A stretch of 64,000 nucleotides of DNA from the NCBI GenBank assembly GCA_963677015.1, contig OY781533.1:496001-560000 (forward strand), read 5' to 3'. A program made the translations under genes and the position numbers. The stretch is from G963556115 sp963677015 (GTDB lineage Bacteria; Planctomycetota; SZUA-567). Positions 15,220-25,248 of this stretch are shown here, one piece after another (position 1 is the first letter of the stretch; each line of letters starts with the position of its first letter). A model generated the notes under the pieces. The model made no database searches. It saw nothing but the letters and a program-made list of their open reading frames with translations, and was not told the origin of the DNA.

Positions 15220-16602
15220 ATGATTGATGACGATTTTGAGGAAGTAGAGGATATTGCCGCCGGCAGACAGTTGCCGCATGACTTGGATGCTGAGCAGGGA
15301 GTTCTTGGCGGTCTATTGCTGGCTCCTGAAAGATTTGAGCTTATTGAGGGTAATGTTGAACCAGAAGATTTCTTTAATAAGGGTTACGGAACAATATTCG
15401 CGGCGGTAACCGAGCTTAACCGGCAGGGAAAGCCGATTGATGTCCTGCTCTTGCGTGATTTGCTGCAAAGCCGGCAGGAATTGGGGGTTGTTGGCGGTGC
15501 CGCGGGTCTTGCGTCTCTTACTGATTCGGTGCCCACCGGGGCGAACGTTGAATATTATGCCAATATTGTGCGGGAAAAATCCCAGCAGCGTAAGCTGATA
15601 ACAGCGGCGACAAATATTGTTGAACTGGCCAGCAGCGGAGGAATGCAGGCTAGCGATCTCATTGATGAGGCGGAGCGTTCAATATTTGAAGTTGCTGAAC
15701 GCAGCTCGGGTAATGATGCTGAAGGTATGGGGACAATAATAAAGAAAGCCTGGGCCCGTATCGAAGCATATATGAGTTCTAAGGAAACTGTTCATGGGGT
15801 TACTACCAATTTTTATGAGCTTGACCAGCTCCTGACCGGTCTGCATGGCGGTGAATTGATTATTGTTGCTGGTAGACCAAGTATGGGTAAGAGTACTTTT
15901 GCGCTCAATATAGCCCGTAAGGTTGCAGTAGAAAATAATCAGGGAGTGGCAATCTTCTCGCTGGAAATGACTTCAGAGAATCTGGCTACCAATATACTTT
16001 CCGCGCATGCCCGTATTGATGCTCAGAAGATGCGTAAAGGTGAGATGAGTAATGAAGAACTGGCGCATATTGGCCGCAGCCTTGATTCTTTGGCGCAGGC
16101 TCCTATTTTTATCGATGATTCGTCGGTACTGAGTGTTTCTGAACTGCGGGGAAAGTGCCGTCGTCTGAAAAAGAAGCATAATATTGCTCTGGTTGTAATC
16201 GACTATCTGCAGCTGCTCAGCGGTTCACTTAAATCTCAACAGCGAAGTCGTGAACAGGAAGTGGCTGAAATATCGCGCGGACTAAAATCACTTGCAAAAG
16301 AACTTGATGTGCCGGTGATAGCATTGTCACAGCTGAGCAGAAAGGCTGAGGGCAGATCGGATTCGCGGCCGATGATGTCGGATCTGCGTGAATCAGGTGC
16401 GATCGAGCAGGATGCGGATGTTATCGCGCTGCTGCACCGTCCGGATTATTATAACCCGGAGGAAATGCCCGGACAGGCAGAGGTGATCATTGCCAAGCAG
16501 CGTAATGGGCCGACCGATACGGTCAATCTTGCTTTCATTAAAAACAAACTTATGTTTGAACCTTTGAGTATGCGTCCTGAAGAAGGATTCAACAGAGGAT
16601 AA
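15220..16602 (+). CDS. dnaB: Replicative DNA helicase DnaB
   Basis: Hexameric 5'-3' helicase that unwinds the replication fork. The N-terminal domain (LPHDLDAEQGVLGGLLLAPE near residue 18-38) is followed by the RecA-like core: Walker A GRPSMGKST at about 218-226, FSLEMTSENL, Walker B VVIDYLQLLSG near 325, and the conserved LSQLSRKAEGRSDSRPMMSDLRESGAIEQDAD block near 368-400. 460 residues, normal length, no intein. It follows rplI, the common arrangement. Confidence 0.97.
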   Translation: MIDDDFEEVEDIAAGRQLPHDLDAEQGVLGGLLLAPERFELIEGNVEPEDFFNKGYGTIFAAVTELNRQGKPIDVLLLRDLLQSRQELGVVGGAAGLASLTDSVPTGANVEYYANIVREKSQQRKLITAATNIVELASSGGMQASDLIDEAERSIFEVAERSSGNDAEGMGTIIKKAWARIEAYMSSKETVHGVTTNFYELDQLLTGLHGGELIIVAGRPSMGKSTFALNIARKVAVENNQGVAIFSLEMTSENLATNILSAHARIDAQKMRKGEMSNEELAHIGRSLDSLAQAPIFIDDSSVLSVSELRGKCRRLKKKHNIALVVIDYLQLLSGSLKSQQRSREQEVAEISRGLKSLAKELDVPVIALSQLSRKAEGRSDSRPMMSDLRESGAIEQDADVIALLHRPDYYNPEEMPGQAEVIIAKQRNGPTDTVNLAFIKNKLMFEPLSMRPEEGFNRG

Positions 16603-16936
16603 TCGCTGTATTTTAAGCTTGTTGCCAATATTGGCGGCGGTCTTTATTGTGAGAAAAAATCTGCTTTTACAGGAAGTTGAAAATATCTTGAGAAACCTTC
16701 ATGCCTTTAAGAATAAAAAAGCAAAAGAATAAGTTTTTATATTTGACTGTTTTTTTAAAATGAATTAATATAAATCATGAATTGATTATCAGCGGTGTAT
16801 ATATAACTTAATACTTAAGTTTGATCATCGGTCTTTTTTAAAGGTGTAATTTGTCTGATAATTTTTGTAAATTTTCTTTGTGTCCTGATTTACTGATAAA
16901 GTGTGATATTATTATTGTTCACATAGGGGAAAGCTA
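16603..16936. other. Intergenic region between dnaB and cheW
   Basis: 334 bases, AT-rich. It holds the candidate cheW promoter at 16743-16771. A possible 27-codon reading frame (GTG 16649 to TAA 16732) lacks a ribosome site and is not called. Confidence 0.5.
16743..16771 (+). promoter_or_regulatory. Probable promoter upstream of cheW
   Basis: TTGACT (16743-16748), T-rich 17-base spacer, TAATAT (16766-16771). It would give a 5' leader of about 160 bases. Confidence 0.5.
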
Positions 16937-17434
16937 ATGAGTAGTGATGTTTCAGCTATAACTCAATCTCATACTCGTGCAGGAAAGTATCTGACTTTTT
17001 TTCTTGCAGATGAAGAGTATGGTATCGAAATAATGAGGGTAAGAGAAATTTTTGGTATGCTGCCAATTACAATTGTTCCGCAGACTCCGGAATTTGTAAA
17101 AGGGGTTATAAATCTTCGGGGTAAGGTTATTCCTGTTATTGATCTCAGATTAAAATTCAGAATGGATCGCCGCGATTATGATAAGGAAACCTGCATAATT
17201 GTTGTTGAGGTCGATGAAGTGCATATGGGAATTGTTGTCGACACTGTCCAGGAGGTTCTTGATATTGCCAATGAGGATATCGAGGATTCGCCGCATTTTG
17301 GGACCAGTGTTGATACTGAGTTCATTTTGGGTATGGGTAATAAAGATAATCGGGTGACGATTCTGCTTGATGTGGGTAAGGTGATATCAAGCGAAGATCT
17401 GGTACTGGCCAGCGCCCTGGGTGGTGATGAATAG
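16937..17434 (+). CDS. cheW: Chemotaxis coupling protein CheW
   Basis: Links chemoreceptors to the CheA kinase. The 165 residues form one CheW domain: KYLTFFLADEEYGIEIMRVREI at the start, the conserved VINLRGKVIPVIDLRLKF strand pair, and GIVVDTVQEVLDI toward the end. It lies 84 bases before the gene for a receptor on the same strand and probably works with it and with the two other receptors in the window. CheA, CheY, CheR and CheB are not here. Confidence 0.95.
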   Translation: MSSDVSAITQSHTRAGKYLTFFLADEEYGIEIMRVREIFGMLPITIVPQTPEFVKGVINLRGKVIPVIDLRLKFRMDRRDYDKETCIIVVEVDEVHMGIVVDTVQEVLDIANEDIEDSPHFGTSVDTEFILGMGNKDNRVTILLDVGKVISSEDLVLASALGGDE

Positions 17435-17518
17435 ATTAAAATTCGGGACAGAAGTATAGCGTAAGTAATTATTTTGATACAGAGAACTTGTATACTCGTT
17501 TTTATAGAGGAGTAGGAG

Positions 17519-19495
17519 ATGAAATTAGGCACGAAAATTTTCATGGGATTTAGTGTGATTTTAATTATTATGATTGCACTAGGTGTTGTTATTATGTTTC
17601 AGATGAATTCGATTGAGAAGCAATCGACGATTCTTGCTAAAGAGTATGTGCCTGAGTTTGCAAAAGTCTCTGCTCTCAATCAAGAAGTTCTCAATATGCG
17701 TATGAATATTCTGGCGGCTACAATATCGAAGGACGATACTTATATCAACGCTGGACGTAATTATTTCAAAAACGTGAGTTCTCAGCTGGCTGATTTTAAA
17801 AATTTCGTTGATGGCTCAGACCATCTGATAAAGGGCCAGGCTCAGGCTTCTGAAATGATTAATAAGCTTAATAGCTACAATGAACGTGCTGAGGCGATGT
17901 ATGCGCAGATCGACACGATGAAGGCGCAGTTTTTGAATCTGGTTAAACTTGGCGGAACCTTTGTCGGGAATGGTGATAAACTGGTTGAGCAGCAGCGTAA
18001 GTTGGTTGATCAGCTCAGTAAGCCTGAAGATATGCTGCAGAGAAATCGCCTTGAAGAGAGAATTTTCAAAAGCTTCGCGGTTATTCAGGGTGGATTGCTC
18101 ATAAGATTAAAAACAGTATCGGCAATGTATAATAATGATGTTGAATTGCTCAAAGCGGTCTATGATAACGAGTTCCCCAAGTTAAATGATCTTTTTGTTG
18201 AGATGGGCAAGCTTCATCCATCAGGTGAAGAGAAGATCGAATTTGATAAATTGTCTGAGTTGGCAGTGCAATACCGCGAAACTGTAGGCAGGTATATTTC
18301 GAGCTGGAATCAAATGAACGTGATTCGTGATGAAGCCGGCAAGATTGGAGTTGAATTTGTCGATGCTTCAAATACTGTTTCTGATGCGGCTCGTGGACAG
18401 AGTATGAAGATTGCCTCTGACACAAATGCTTCGGTAAACAGTGCTATACTGGTTCTTATCATTGGTCTGGTCATCGCTGTTGCGATTGGAATAATCCTTG
18501 CCGTTATGATTACCAGAGGTATCACTGGTCCAATTAATAATATTATTTCAAGTCTTGATGAAGCCGGAACCCAGGTGGCGGCTGCTTCAAATCAGATATC
18601 ATCTGCCAGTCAGAGTCTGGCTGAGGGTGCTACTGAACAGGCGGCATCACTTGAAGAAAGTTCTTCAGCACTTGAAGAGATGGCGTCAATGACACGTCAG
18701 AATGCTGATAATGCCAGCAACGCCAATCAGATGATGGTTAAAACTCAGGAGCAGGTTACTAACGGTGCTGATGCCGTAACCAATATGTCAACTGCAATGA
18801 CAGAAATTAATGATTCGTCCGAGCAGACATCAAGGATTATCGGAACAATTGAGGAGATAGCTTTCCAGACAAATCTGCTGGCGCTGAATGCAGCGGTTGA
18901 AGCGGCTCGTGCTGGAGATGCCGGTAAGGGCTTTGCCGTTGTTGCTGATGAAGTTAGAAACCTTGCCCAGCGTTCTGCGCAGGCAGCCCGTGATACGGCT
19001 GAGCTGATTGAAAGTACTGTAGCCCGGGTGAAGAATGGTTCTTCAATAGTCCAGGAACTGCAGACAAGTTTTGGTGAGGTTGAATCTTCAGTTAAGCATT
19101 TCGGTGGTCTTATTAACGAGATCAGTGCTGCAAGTAACGAACAGGCTCAAGGGGTGGATCAGGTAAATACTGCGGTTGCACAGATGGATAAGGTTACCCA
19201 GACAAATGCTGCTAACGCGGAAGAGTCTGCTTCTGCCGCTGAGGAATTGAGTGCTCAGGCTTCACAGTTAAGCTCACTGGTTGGTGAACTCAGCATGATT
19301 GTCACCGGTTCAAGTAATCATGGAAGTGTTATTACAACAACCCGTAGCCATGCCAGAACTATGCCTAAGCTTTCAGCTCCTAAGTCTTATTCATCCGGTG
19401 GTTCATCACTTACTAAACCATCTTCAAGCTCTAGTTTGGTAAAACCTCATGAGGTAATTCCACTTGATGATGATGATGATTTTGAAGATTTTTAA
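17519..19495 (+). CDS. Methyl-accepting chemotaxis protein with CheR-tether tail
   Basis: Membrane chemoreceptor, 658 residues. TM1 at about 8-28, a helical periplasmic sensor domain (4-helix bundle type) to about 305, TM2 at about 308-333, a HAMP-like linker, then the cytoplasmic signalling coiled coil. The hairpin tip IEEIAFQTNLLALNAAVEAARAG is near 443-465. After a Ser/Thr/Lys-rich linker the protein ends in DDDDDFEDF; the last five residues fit the aromatic-x-x-aromatic CheR-binding pentapeptide pattern. The ligand is unknown. AGGAG lies 3-8 bases upstream of the ATG. A strong terminator follows. Confidence 0.94.
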   Translation: MKLGTKIFMGFSVILIIMIALGVVIMFQMNSIEKQSTILAKEYVPEFAKVSALNQEVLNMRMNILAATISKDDTYINAGRNYFKNVSSQLADFKNFVDGSDHLIKGQAQASEMINKLNSYNERAEAMYAQIDTMKAQFLNLVKLGGTFVGNGDKLVEQQRKLVDQLSKPEDMLQRNRLEERIFKSFAVIQGGLLIRLKTVSAMYNNDVELLKAVYDNEFPKLNDLFVEMGKLHPSGEEKIEFDKLSELAVQYRETVGRYISSWNQMNVIRDEAGKIGVEFVDASNTVSDAARGQSMKIASDTNASVNSAILVLIIGLVIAVAIGIILAVMITRGITGPINNIISSLDEAGTQVAAASNQISSASQSLAEGATEQAASLEESSSALEEMASMTRQNADNASNANQMMVKTQEQVTNGADAVTNMSTAMTEINDSSEQTSRIIGTIEEIAFQTNLLALNAAVEAARAGDAGKGFAVVADEVRNLAQRSAQAARDTAELIESTVARVKNGSSIVQELQTSFGEVESSVKHFGGLINEISAASNEQAQGVDQVNTAVAQMDKVTQTNAANAEESASAAEELSAQASQLSSLVGELSMIVTGSSNHGSVITTTRSHARTMPKLSAPKSYSSGGSSLTKPSSSSSLVKPHEVIPLDDDDDFEDF

Positions 19496-19521
19496 TAAGT
19501 ACATTTAGCTTATAATGCATT

Positions 19522-19549
19522 AAAAGCCACCATAATAATGGTGGCTTTT
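19522..19549. terminator. Bidirectional terminator
   Basis: Perfect 12-bp hairpin AAAAGCCACCAT/ATGGTGGCTTTT with a 4-base loop between the receptor gene and the convergent folP. Confidence 0.85.
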
Positions 19550-19590
19550 ATTTAGTTATTGATAAATAATCGGTTGTATTTATTTGGGAT

Positions 19591-20400
19591 TTAACCGTTG
19601 TTTACTGAATATATCATATCTAGCGCTCTTCTAGTGGCGCAGACATCGTGTACACGGAATATATGGGCTCCCTGCAGGTATGACATTACAGCTAGCGCAA
19701 TACTTGCTTCCATGCGTTCAGATACAGCAAGATCCAGTGCCTTGCCAATCATCGACTTTCTGCTCACTCCGATAAGTACAGGCAGACCTGTGTCAACAAA
19801 TTTATCAATGTTTCGCATTAACAGGTAGTTGTCTTCCTGTCTTTTCCCAAACCCAAAACCCGGGTCAATAATGATTTTTTCTTTTTCAATACCGCGTGAA
19901 ACAGCTTTATCGTACTGGCTATTTAAAAATTCCAGGACTTCAGTAAGAGTATCCTGATAAACCGGAGCTTTCTGCATGTGTTTAGGTGTGCCCTGCATGT
20001 GCATGATGACAACTTCGGCTTTATGCTTGGCAACGACATCAATCATTGCCGGATCTCCTGTAAGTCCTGTAATATCATTGATTATATCGGCGCCTGCAGT
20101 TAGTGCGGCATCAGCAACTGCAGCTTTGTTGGTATCAATACTGATTTTTATTGCACTTTCATTTCGTAATTTTTCAATTACTGGCAAAATTCGGGCAATT
20201 TCCAGTTCTGTGGAGATATATTCTGCTCCGGGTCTGGTGCTTTCGCCTCCGATATCGATAATATCGACACCGTTTTCTATCATTTTCAAGGCTTTAGTCA
20301 GCTGGAATTCTGTGTCGGTATATTTATCACTGCCGTCAGAAAAAGAGTCTGGAGTTATATTGAGGATGCCCATTATGACAGGTCGCAGGTTATTTAGCAT
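19591..20400 (-). CDS. folP: Dihydropteroate synthase
   Basis: Condenses p-aminobenzoate with dihydropterin pyrophosphate in folate synthesis; the sulfonamide target. Motifs: MGILNITPDSFSDGS near residues 10-24, DIGGESTRPGAEY near 47-59, the DPGFGFGK pterin-site segment near 182, and a C-terminal RVHDV. 269 residues, normal. No obvious ribosome site precedes the ATG at 20400. It stands alone, convergent with the receptor gene and divergent from the GntR-type regulator. Confidence 0.95.
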   Translation of the reverse strand: MLNNLRPVIMGILNITPDSFSDGSDKYTDTEFQLTKALKMIENGVDIIDIGGESTRPGAEYISTELEIARILPVIEKLRNESAIKISIDTNKAAVADAALTAGADIINDITGLTGDPAMIDVVAKHKAEVVIMHMQGTPKHMQKAPVYQDTLTEVLEFLNSQYDKAVSRGIEKEKIIIDPGFGFGKRQEDNYLLMRNIDKFVDTGLPVLIGVSRKSMIGKALDLAVSERMEASIALAVMSYLQGAHIFRVHDVCATRRALDMIYSVNNG

Positions 20401-20538
20401 GATTTGACTATTCTATTTTTTCTAGGTAATAAGAGTATTAAATTTATTGTAATTAAAAAAAAAGTTTATATTATTGAATGATAGGTAATTAATCTCAAGT
20501 ATATCTCTAAATAATCAAAAAAGAAAGAGTTTAGTATT

Positions 20539-21675
20539 ATGGATAAACGAAAAAGTAAGATGCAGATAGTGTACGACTTTTTTAAGAGTGAGATTGAAAG
20601 TGGTTCGTATCTTCCCGGAGAACTTTTTCCTTCCGAGGCGCACATTGCCAGTCAGTTCAATGTTTCCAGACCAACAATTGCCAAAGCGAAGAATTTATTG
20701 CGTGAGCAGGGGTTTATTGCAAAAAAGAAGGGATATGGAACTATTGTCGCAAGTAATAAGCAACTTAATAAACGTCAGGAATTTAAATTTGGTGTTCTTA
20801 TACCGTCAATTGGAGCTACCGGTATTTTTGAACCGATATGGGGTATGATTGCTGATAGATCAAGTGCAAATGGATTTAAGCTGGTGGTTAATGAAGAGAA
20901 TTTTTCACTCATGTGGGGCAGAGGTGGTGGAAATTCGGAGCATAGCGGAAAAAATGCAGAGCTGCTGGCGCGAAAATATGCTGATGAGGGTGTGGACGGA
21001 ATATTCTTTGCTCCTTTGGAATTGACCGAAGATGCGGATGAAATAAATCAGAAAGTTGTTGAAATCTGTAAAGATGCGGAAATTCCTGTAGTGCTGCTGG
21101 ATAATGATCTGGTTGATTATCCACAGGCAGGAGACTGGGATCTTGTATGTCTTGATCATGTTGAGGCTGGGTATACCGTTGCTAAACACTTGATTGATAC
21201 AGGTTGTAAGAAAATTATCTTTCTTACCGCCGAATACGTTGCACGGACTATTTATAAGCGTATTGTCGGAGCCAGAATGGCTGTTGAGCAGAGCGGGCTG
21301 CCTGCGGAGGCACTTGAGATTATTACTATCCGCTGGTCCAAAGATGATGATGTCATTAAGAAACTCAAAAATATTCCAGATGCAGACAGTCTGATCTGCT
21401 TTAATGATACTCCCGCTGCGACCCTTATTCCTAAGCTTCTGGCTGATGGTTATCATATACCGGCAGATTTTAAGATAATTGGTTTTGATGATTCGAGTTA
21501 TGCGGAACTTTTGAAGATACCGTTAAGTTCTTACCGGCAACCATGTGAAGCTATTGCTGAGAATGCGGTTAAAATGTTACTGACACGTATTGAAAATCCT
21601 GATTTACCGCCACGTATACTGAGTATACGAGGAGAGCTTGTCCCTCGAGAATCCACAGTGGTGACTAATTTATAG
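20539..21675 (+). CDS. GntR-HTH / LacI-type sugar-binding hybrid transcriptional regulator
   Basis: A 378-residue DNA-binding regulator. Residues about 8-72 form a GntR winged helix (LPGELFPSEAHIASQFNVSRPTIAKAKNLLREQGFI). From about 80 on it has a LacI/periplasmic-binding-protein fold (FGVLIPSIGATGIFEPIWG, VDGIFFAPLE, CLDHVEAGYTVAKHL, FDDSSYAELLKIPLSSYRQP), which normally binds a sugar. Such GntR-LacI hybrids (AraR-like) usually repress carbohydrate genes. No sugar genes are adjacent, so the target is unknown. Confidence 0.9.
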   Translation: MDKRKSKMQIVYDFFKSEIESGSYLPGELFPSEAHIASQFNVSRPTIAKAKNLLREQGFIAKKKGYGTIVASNKQLNKRQEFKFGVLIPSIGATGIFEPIWGMIADRSSANGFKLVVNEENFSLMWGRGGGNSEHSGKNAELLARKYADEGVDGIFFAPLELTEDADEINQKVVEICKDAEIPVVLLDNDLVDYPQAGDWDLVCLDHVEAGYTVAKHLIDTGCKKIIFLTAEYVARTIYKRIVGARMAVEQSGLPAEALEIITIRWSKDDDVIKKLKNIPDADSLICFNDTPAATLIPKLLADGYHIPADFKIIGFDDSSYAELLKIPLSSYRQPCEAIAENAVKMLLTRIENPDLPPRILSIRGELVPRESTVVTNL

Positions 21676-21736
21676 TATTTGTCAGTACAAGCGTTAGATT
21701 ATCAGGTTTTGTTATAATTATTCGAATATAAAGAAT

Positions 21737-21764
21737 AAGCTGCGGCAATAATTTGCTGCAGCTT
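21737..21764. terminator. Terminator between convergent regulator and LysM protein genes
   Basis: 12-bp stem with one G-U pair (AAGCTGCGGCAA/TTGCTGCAGCTT), 4-base loop. Tails are AT-rich on both sides. Confidence 0.6.
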
Positions 21765-21789
21765 TGTTGAAATATGGTTTGTTTGGGTA

Positions 21790-24132
21790 TTACAGATGAG
21801 GGGTAATATTTTTCTCTGTCGCCATTGCTGTATTTACGTCTTTAGGAAGAATTAACTTCTGATCAATTTTGAGCATTGGGTTACCTCGTCTGTCTTTTTT
21901 CAGATTATTAAGTTTGGTGATATATGCCACCATTTCCGGATTGCTTCTGCGGTATACCCGCCATAAAACCTGACTTAAACCTTCACCGCGTCGTACCTGG
22001 GCCTGCTTGCCTTCAAATAGTTCAATATTAGGTTCAGCAGACTCTGTTGAAGCAAATTCTGTCTGATACGCTTCCAGTCCGGTAACGTTGTTGTACTGAG
22101 CATCATTTTCATATCCAGCGTCAGCGTTTAAAGTATCATCACTCATTATTTGCTCTTTATATGCTACTATATTAAGCTTTGATTCGTCGATATTACCGGT
22201 GGCTGCCGCCTGAATAACGTTATTTTGCTGTCCTGAAGCCTGTTTTTGCAGCAGGTTGGAAAGCTGGACCTTCCAGCCCTCTTTTGCTGTATTATATTCA
22301 TTACTGATAAGCTCTATCTGCTGCTGCATATCGGACATTTTCTCTTCCAGCTTAAGATTCTGTGCTTCAGCTGAGGCGAGCTGCATCGAATATTCACTTT
22401 TGATATTGGTTTTTTCAGTTTCAATATTATTCCAGCTGAGAATCGGCATCAGTACCAGCATCAGACACGCAGCTGCTGCAAGGGTTGTCGCATAGGAAAA
22501 TCTGCGTGAACGTCTGGCAGCAAGTTCATCAAGTGTCTGAACTTTATTGTATTCTTCACTGGCAAGTTCTACCAGATCCTCTTTATCCTTTTGCAGGTTT
22601 GGCACGGTCTCGGTTCTGTAAACATTGTTTTCAAATTCGAGTTTCTTGATTTTGGTACGAACCTTTTCCAGACGGTTGATTCTTCGTTTCTGTCTGGCAT
22701 CAGCTTTTTCCAGTTCTTCATTCCGGTTTTGCAGTATACGGAGTTCTCCAAGGGATTTATCAAGTGCTTTATCCAGAGTATTTATTGTCTCATTCTGAAG
22801 CTGATATTCTGATATCTGAGAACTTCTTGCACTAGTGAGAGCTGCAATCTGGGTGCGAAGATTATTTATTTCCCGATTAAGCTGCTGTATTGTTGCATCT
22901 GTTCTTCTTAGCTCATTAGTATGCTGGTCTTTAATATCTCTGGCAGCGGAGATTTCTGCAGCATTCTGTCTGAGCAGGTTGTCATATGCAGTATTAAGCT
23001 CGCTTAAAGTCTGATCTTTGGACATAATTTCAGTGCTCTGGCTCTGACTGCGGGTGTTTGCTATACTCAGCTGATTATGCAGCATTTCAATCTCTTCTCC
23101 GAAAGTGAGAAGCATGTGTTCGGTGCGGGCAGATTCTTCCTGCATATTGCAGATTTTTGACTCCGCCTGCGCCAGAAGGTCACTTTCACGTGCGAGCTGT
23201 TCAATATAACTTGAATGGATAGTCTGCAGCTGTTCCATCTCTCTACCCTGTACGACAAGGGTATCATTTCTGGCATTAAGCTCCTGAGCCAGCTGTTTTT
23301 TATCCTGCTGGACCTGGATTATATCTTTTTCAACCGATTGCGCCCAGTCCCTTAATTCAGTAATTTCTGTCGCGGTCTTATGAACATTTTCTGACCATTC
23401 GGCTTCAGCCGGACGGGAACTGTCCAGATCTAGAATCAGATCTTCGGCAGCTGTTTCTGCGCTCCTAATTTCCGAGCTTCTGCCTATGCTGTCAAAATCG
23501 AAGCAGGTGAATTCCTCTTCGGTTGTTTCTTCAGCTGCAGTCTCTACCGCGATAGCTTCAACCTCGGTAATCTCCTGATCAGGCTCATATTCTGCAACTT
23601 CCACCTCATCAATATACCAATTTTCAGGAATATCGACATCTACAGTGTCTGCTTGGTCATAGTATTGGGTTAACTCATCTTCATGCTCTATTTCACCAAA
23701 GAAGGCGACGGACCTGGCCACGGCATATTCTCTTTCTTCTTCAGAAAGGGCATATTCAGGAATAAACGGGATTATTGTCGGATCATCATCATCCGCTCCA
23801 CCTTCGATTACTTCAAGCTGCGGCGGTATATATTCGGAATTTATCTCTGGTTCCGTTTCGACTTCAGCAGTATCTGAAATTCCTGCGCGTTCATAGGCTG
23901 AAACAATGAGTTCTTCGGATTCAAGGACATCTTCAGGGCTGTTATCAGTCTCGGAAGATTCGTCAGCAGCGATTATTTCAGGGGTATTTTCGGTATTATT
24001 TTCAGATACAAGTGCATTTAGAAGAGCTTCGGCAAACTCTTTATCCTCTTCTTCTTTTGCTAAAAGCTCTATCAGCTCGTCGCTGAAGCCCTGCAGTCTG
24101 TATTGTGCCAAAGTTTCTTTTGCAGATTTCAT
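21790..24132 (-). CDS. Membrane-anchored coiled-coil protein with C-terminal LysM-like domain
   Basis: A 780-residue protein I cannot assign to a named gene. Layout: short helical N-terminus (1-45), a very acidic low-complexity stretch (about 46-250), a long predicted coiled coil (about 250-535), a basic RRSRR (540-544) just before a single membrane span (about 546-567), a second coiled coil (about 570-632), a linker, and a LysM-like domain (about 711-763: VRRGEGLSQVLWRVY...KIDQKLILP). The positive residues before the span suggest that the N-terminal two thirds are cytoplasmic and the LysM part periplasmic, able to touch peptidoglycan. A role linking the cell interior to the wall (division, polarity or envelope) is inference. 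GGAGAAG precedes the ATG. Confidence 0.8.
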   Translation of the reverse strand: MKSAKETLAQYRLQGFSDELIELLAKEEEDKEFAEALLNALVSENNTENTPEIIAADESSETDNSPEDVLESEELIVSAYERAGISDTAEVETEPEINSEYIPPQLEVIEGGADDDDPTIIPFIPEYALSEEEREYAVARSVAFFGEIEHEDELTQYYDQADTVDVDIPENWYIDEVEVAEYEPDQEITEVEAIAVETAAEETTEEEFTCFDFDSIGRSSEIRSAETAAEDLILDLDSSRPAEAEWSENVHKTATEITELRDWAQSVEKDIIQVQQDKKQLAQELNARNDTLVVQGREMEQLQTIHSSYIEQLARESDLLAQAESKICNMQEESARTEHMLLTFGEEIEMLHNQLSIANTRSQSQSTEIMSKDQTLSELNTAYDNLLRQNAAEISAARDIKDQHTNELRRTDATIQQLNREINNLRTQIAALTSARSSQISEYQLQNETINTLDKALDKSLGELRILQNRNEELEKADARQKRRINRLEKVRTKIKKLEFENNVYRTETVPNLQKDKEDLVELASEEYNKVQTLDELAARRSRRFSYATTLAAAACLMLVLMPILSWNNIETEKTNIKSEYSMQLASAEAQNLKLEEKMSDMQQQIELISNEYNTAKEGWKVQLSNLLQKQASGQQNNVIQAAATGNIDESKLNIVAYKEQIMSDDTLNADAGYENDAQYNNVTGLEAYQTEFASTESAEPNIELFEGKQAQVRRGEGLSQVLWRVYRRSNPEMVAYITKLNNLKKDRRGNPMLKIDQKLILPKDVNTAMATEKNITPHL

Positions 24133-24356
24133 CTTACTTCTCCAGTAATAGGTAATTAATCATAGATTATCAGGGTAGTATCCTGCCTTTAATACTTTAT
24201 CGGTCTCTTAACATTTTCAACTACAGTCGAAATTGGATAAAATTGTGTTTTATGGTATTTTTATTTGAATATAATGTAATCATTGACAGCCTGATTCGTG
24301 TTATTAATTGGATATTTCAGACTGTTCAGGCTATGAGTTTAATGAAAGAGGTGATA

Positions 24357-25229
24357 ATGAAGGGAATAATTCTTGCCGGCGGCTCAGGATCCAGGCTTCA
24401 CCCTATAACAATGGCAATAAGTAAGCAGCTGCTGCCTATCTATGATAAGCCTATGATCTATTATCCGCTGAGTACCTTACTGCTTGCAGGTATAAGAGAA
24501 ATTCTGCTCATCAGTACGCCCCATGATTTGCCGATGTTTGAGCGGCTTCTGGGCGATGGCAGCCGCTTTGGTATAAATCTTCAATACGCTGAACAGCCAA
24601 GTCCCGACGGTCTGGCTCAGGCTTTTATTATCGGTAAGGATTTTGTCGGCAGTGATACCTGTTGTCTGGTTCTGGGGGATAATATTTTCTACGGTCATGG
24701 GTTTACCGACCTGCTTCAGAATTCTGCCGCTTTGACTGCGGGAGCGGTGGTCTTCGGTTATCCGGTTATTGATCCGCAACGCTATGGTGTCGTTGAGTTC
24801 GCTGAGGACGGAAGAGCTATATCAATCGAAGAAAAACCTGAAAAACCGAAGAGTAAATATGCAATCCCCGGGATTTATTTTTATGATAATAAGGTCCTGG
24901 AGTATGCGGCGGCTCTTAAACCAAGTGCTAGGGGAGAGTTGGAAATTACCGATCTTAACCGGATTTATCTTGAAGCCGGAAAGCTTTCGGTACAGCGTTT
25001 TGGCCGTGGCGTGGCCTGGTTGGATACCGGTACCAATGAGAGTCTTATGGAAGCAGGGGAGTTTGTTCGAGCTATCGAGAAGCGTCAGGGGCTTAAGGTC
25101 GCCTGTATTGAGGAGATCGCCTATGAGAACGGCTGGCTGAGTCCTGAAAAGCTGTCTGAGTCCGCGGCAATTCATGGTAAAAGTACATACGGAGAGTATC
25201 TGCGCCGGCTGGCTCACAGTATTGTCTGA
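24357..25229 (+). CDS. rmlA: Glucose-1-phosphate thymidylyltransferase
   Basis: First enzyme of dTDP-sugar synthesis: glucose-1-phosphate plus dTTP to dTDP-glucose. Motifs: MKGIILAGGSGSRLHPIT at the N-terminus, KQLLPIYDKPMIYYPLSTL, GDNIFYGHG, VEFAEDGRAISIEEKP, and LDTGTNESLMEAGEFV. 290 residues is exactly the family length with the ATG at 24357, which has AGAGGTG 4 bases upstream. Only rmlA and rmlC are here; rmlB and rmlD must lie elsewhere. Confidence 0.96.
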   Translation: MKGIILAGGSGSRLHPITMAISKQLLPIYDKPMIYYPLSTLLLAGIREILLISTPHDLPMFERLLGDGSRFGINLQYAEQPSPDGLAQAFIIGKDFVGSDTCCLVLGDNIFYGHGFTDLLQNSAALTAGAVVFGYPVIDPQRYGVVEFAEDGRAISIEEKPEKPKSKYAIPGIYFYDNKVLEYAAALKPSARGELEITDLNRIYLEAGKLSVQRFGRGVAWLDTGTNESLMEAGEFVRAIEKRQGLKVACIEEIAYENGWLSPEKLSESAAIHGKSTYGEYLRRLAHSIV

Positions 25230-25248
25230 GTGAAAATTGGGAGAAGTG

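Noticed and set aside
16649..16732. 27-codon frame (GTG start) between dnaB and cheW with a Lys-rich end
   Set aside because: No ribosome site and no promoter before it; likely chance in AT-rich DNA.
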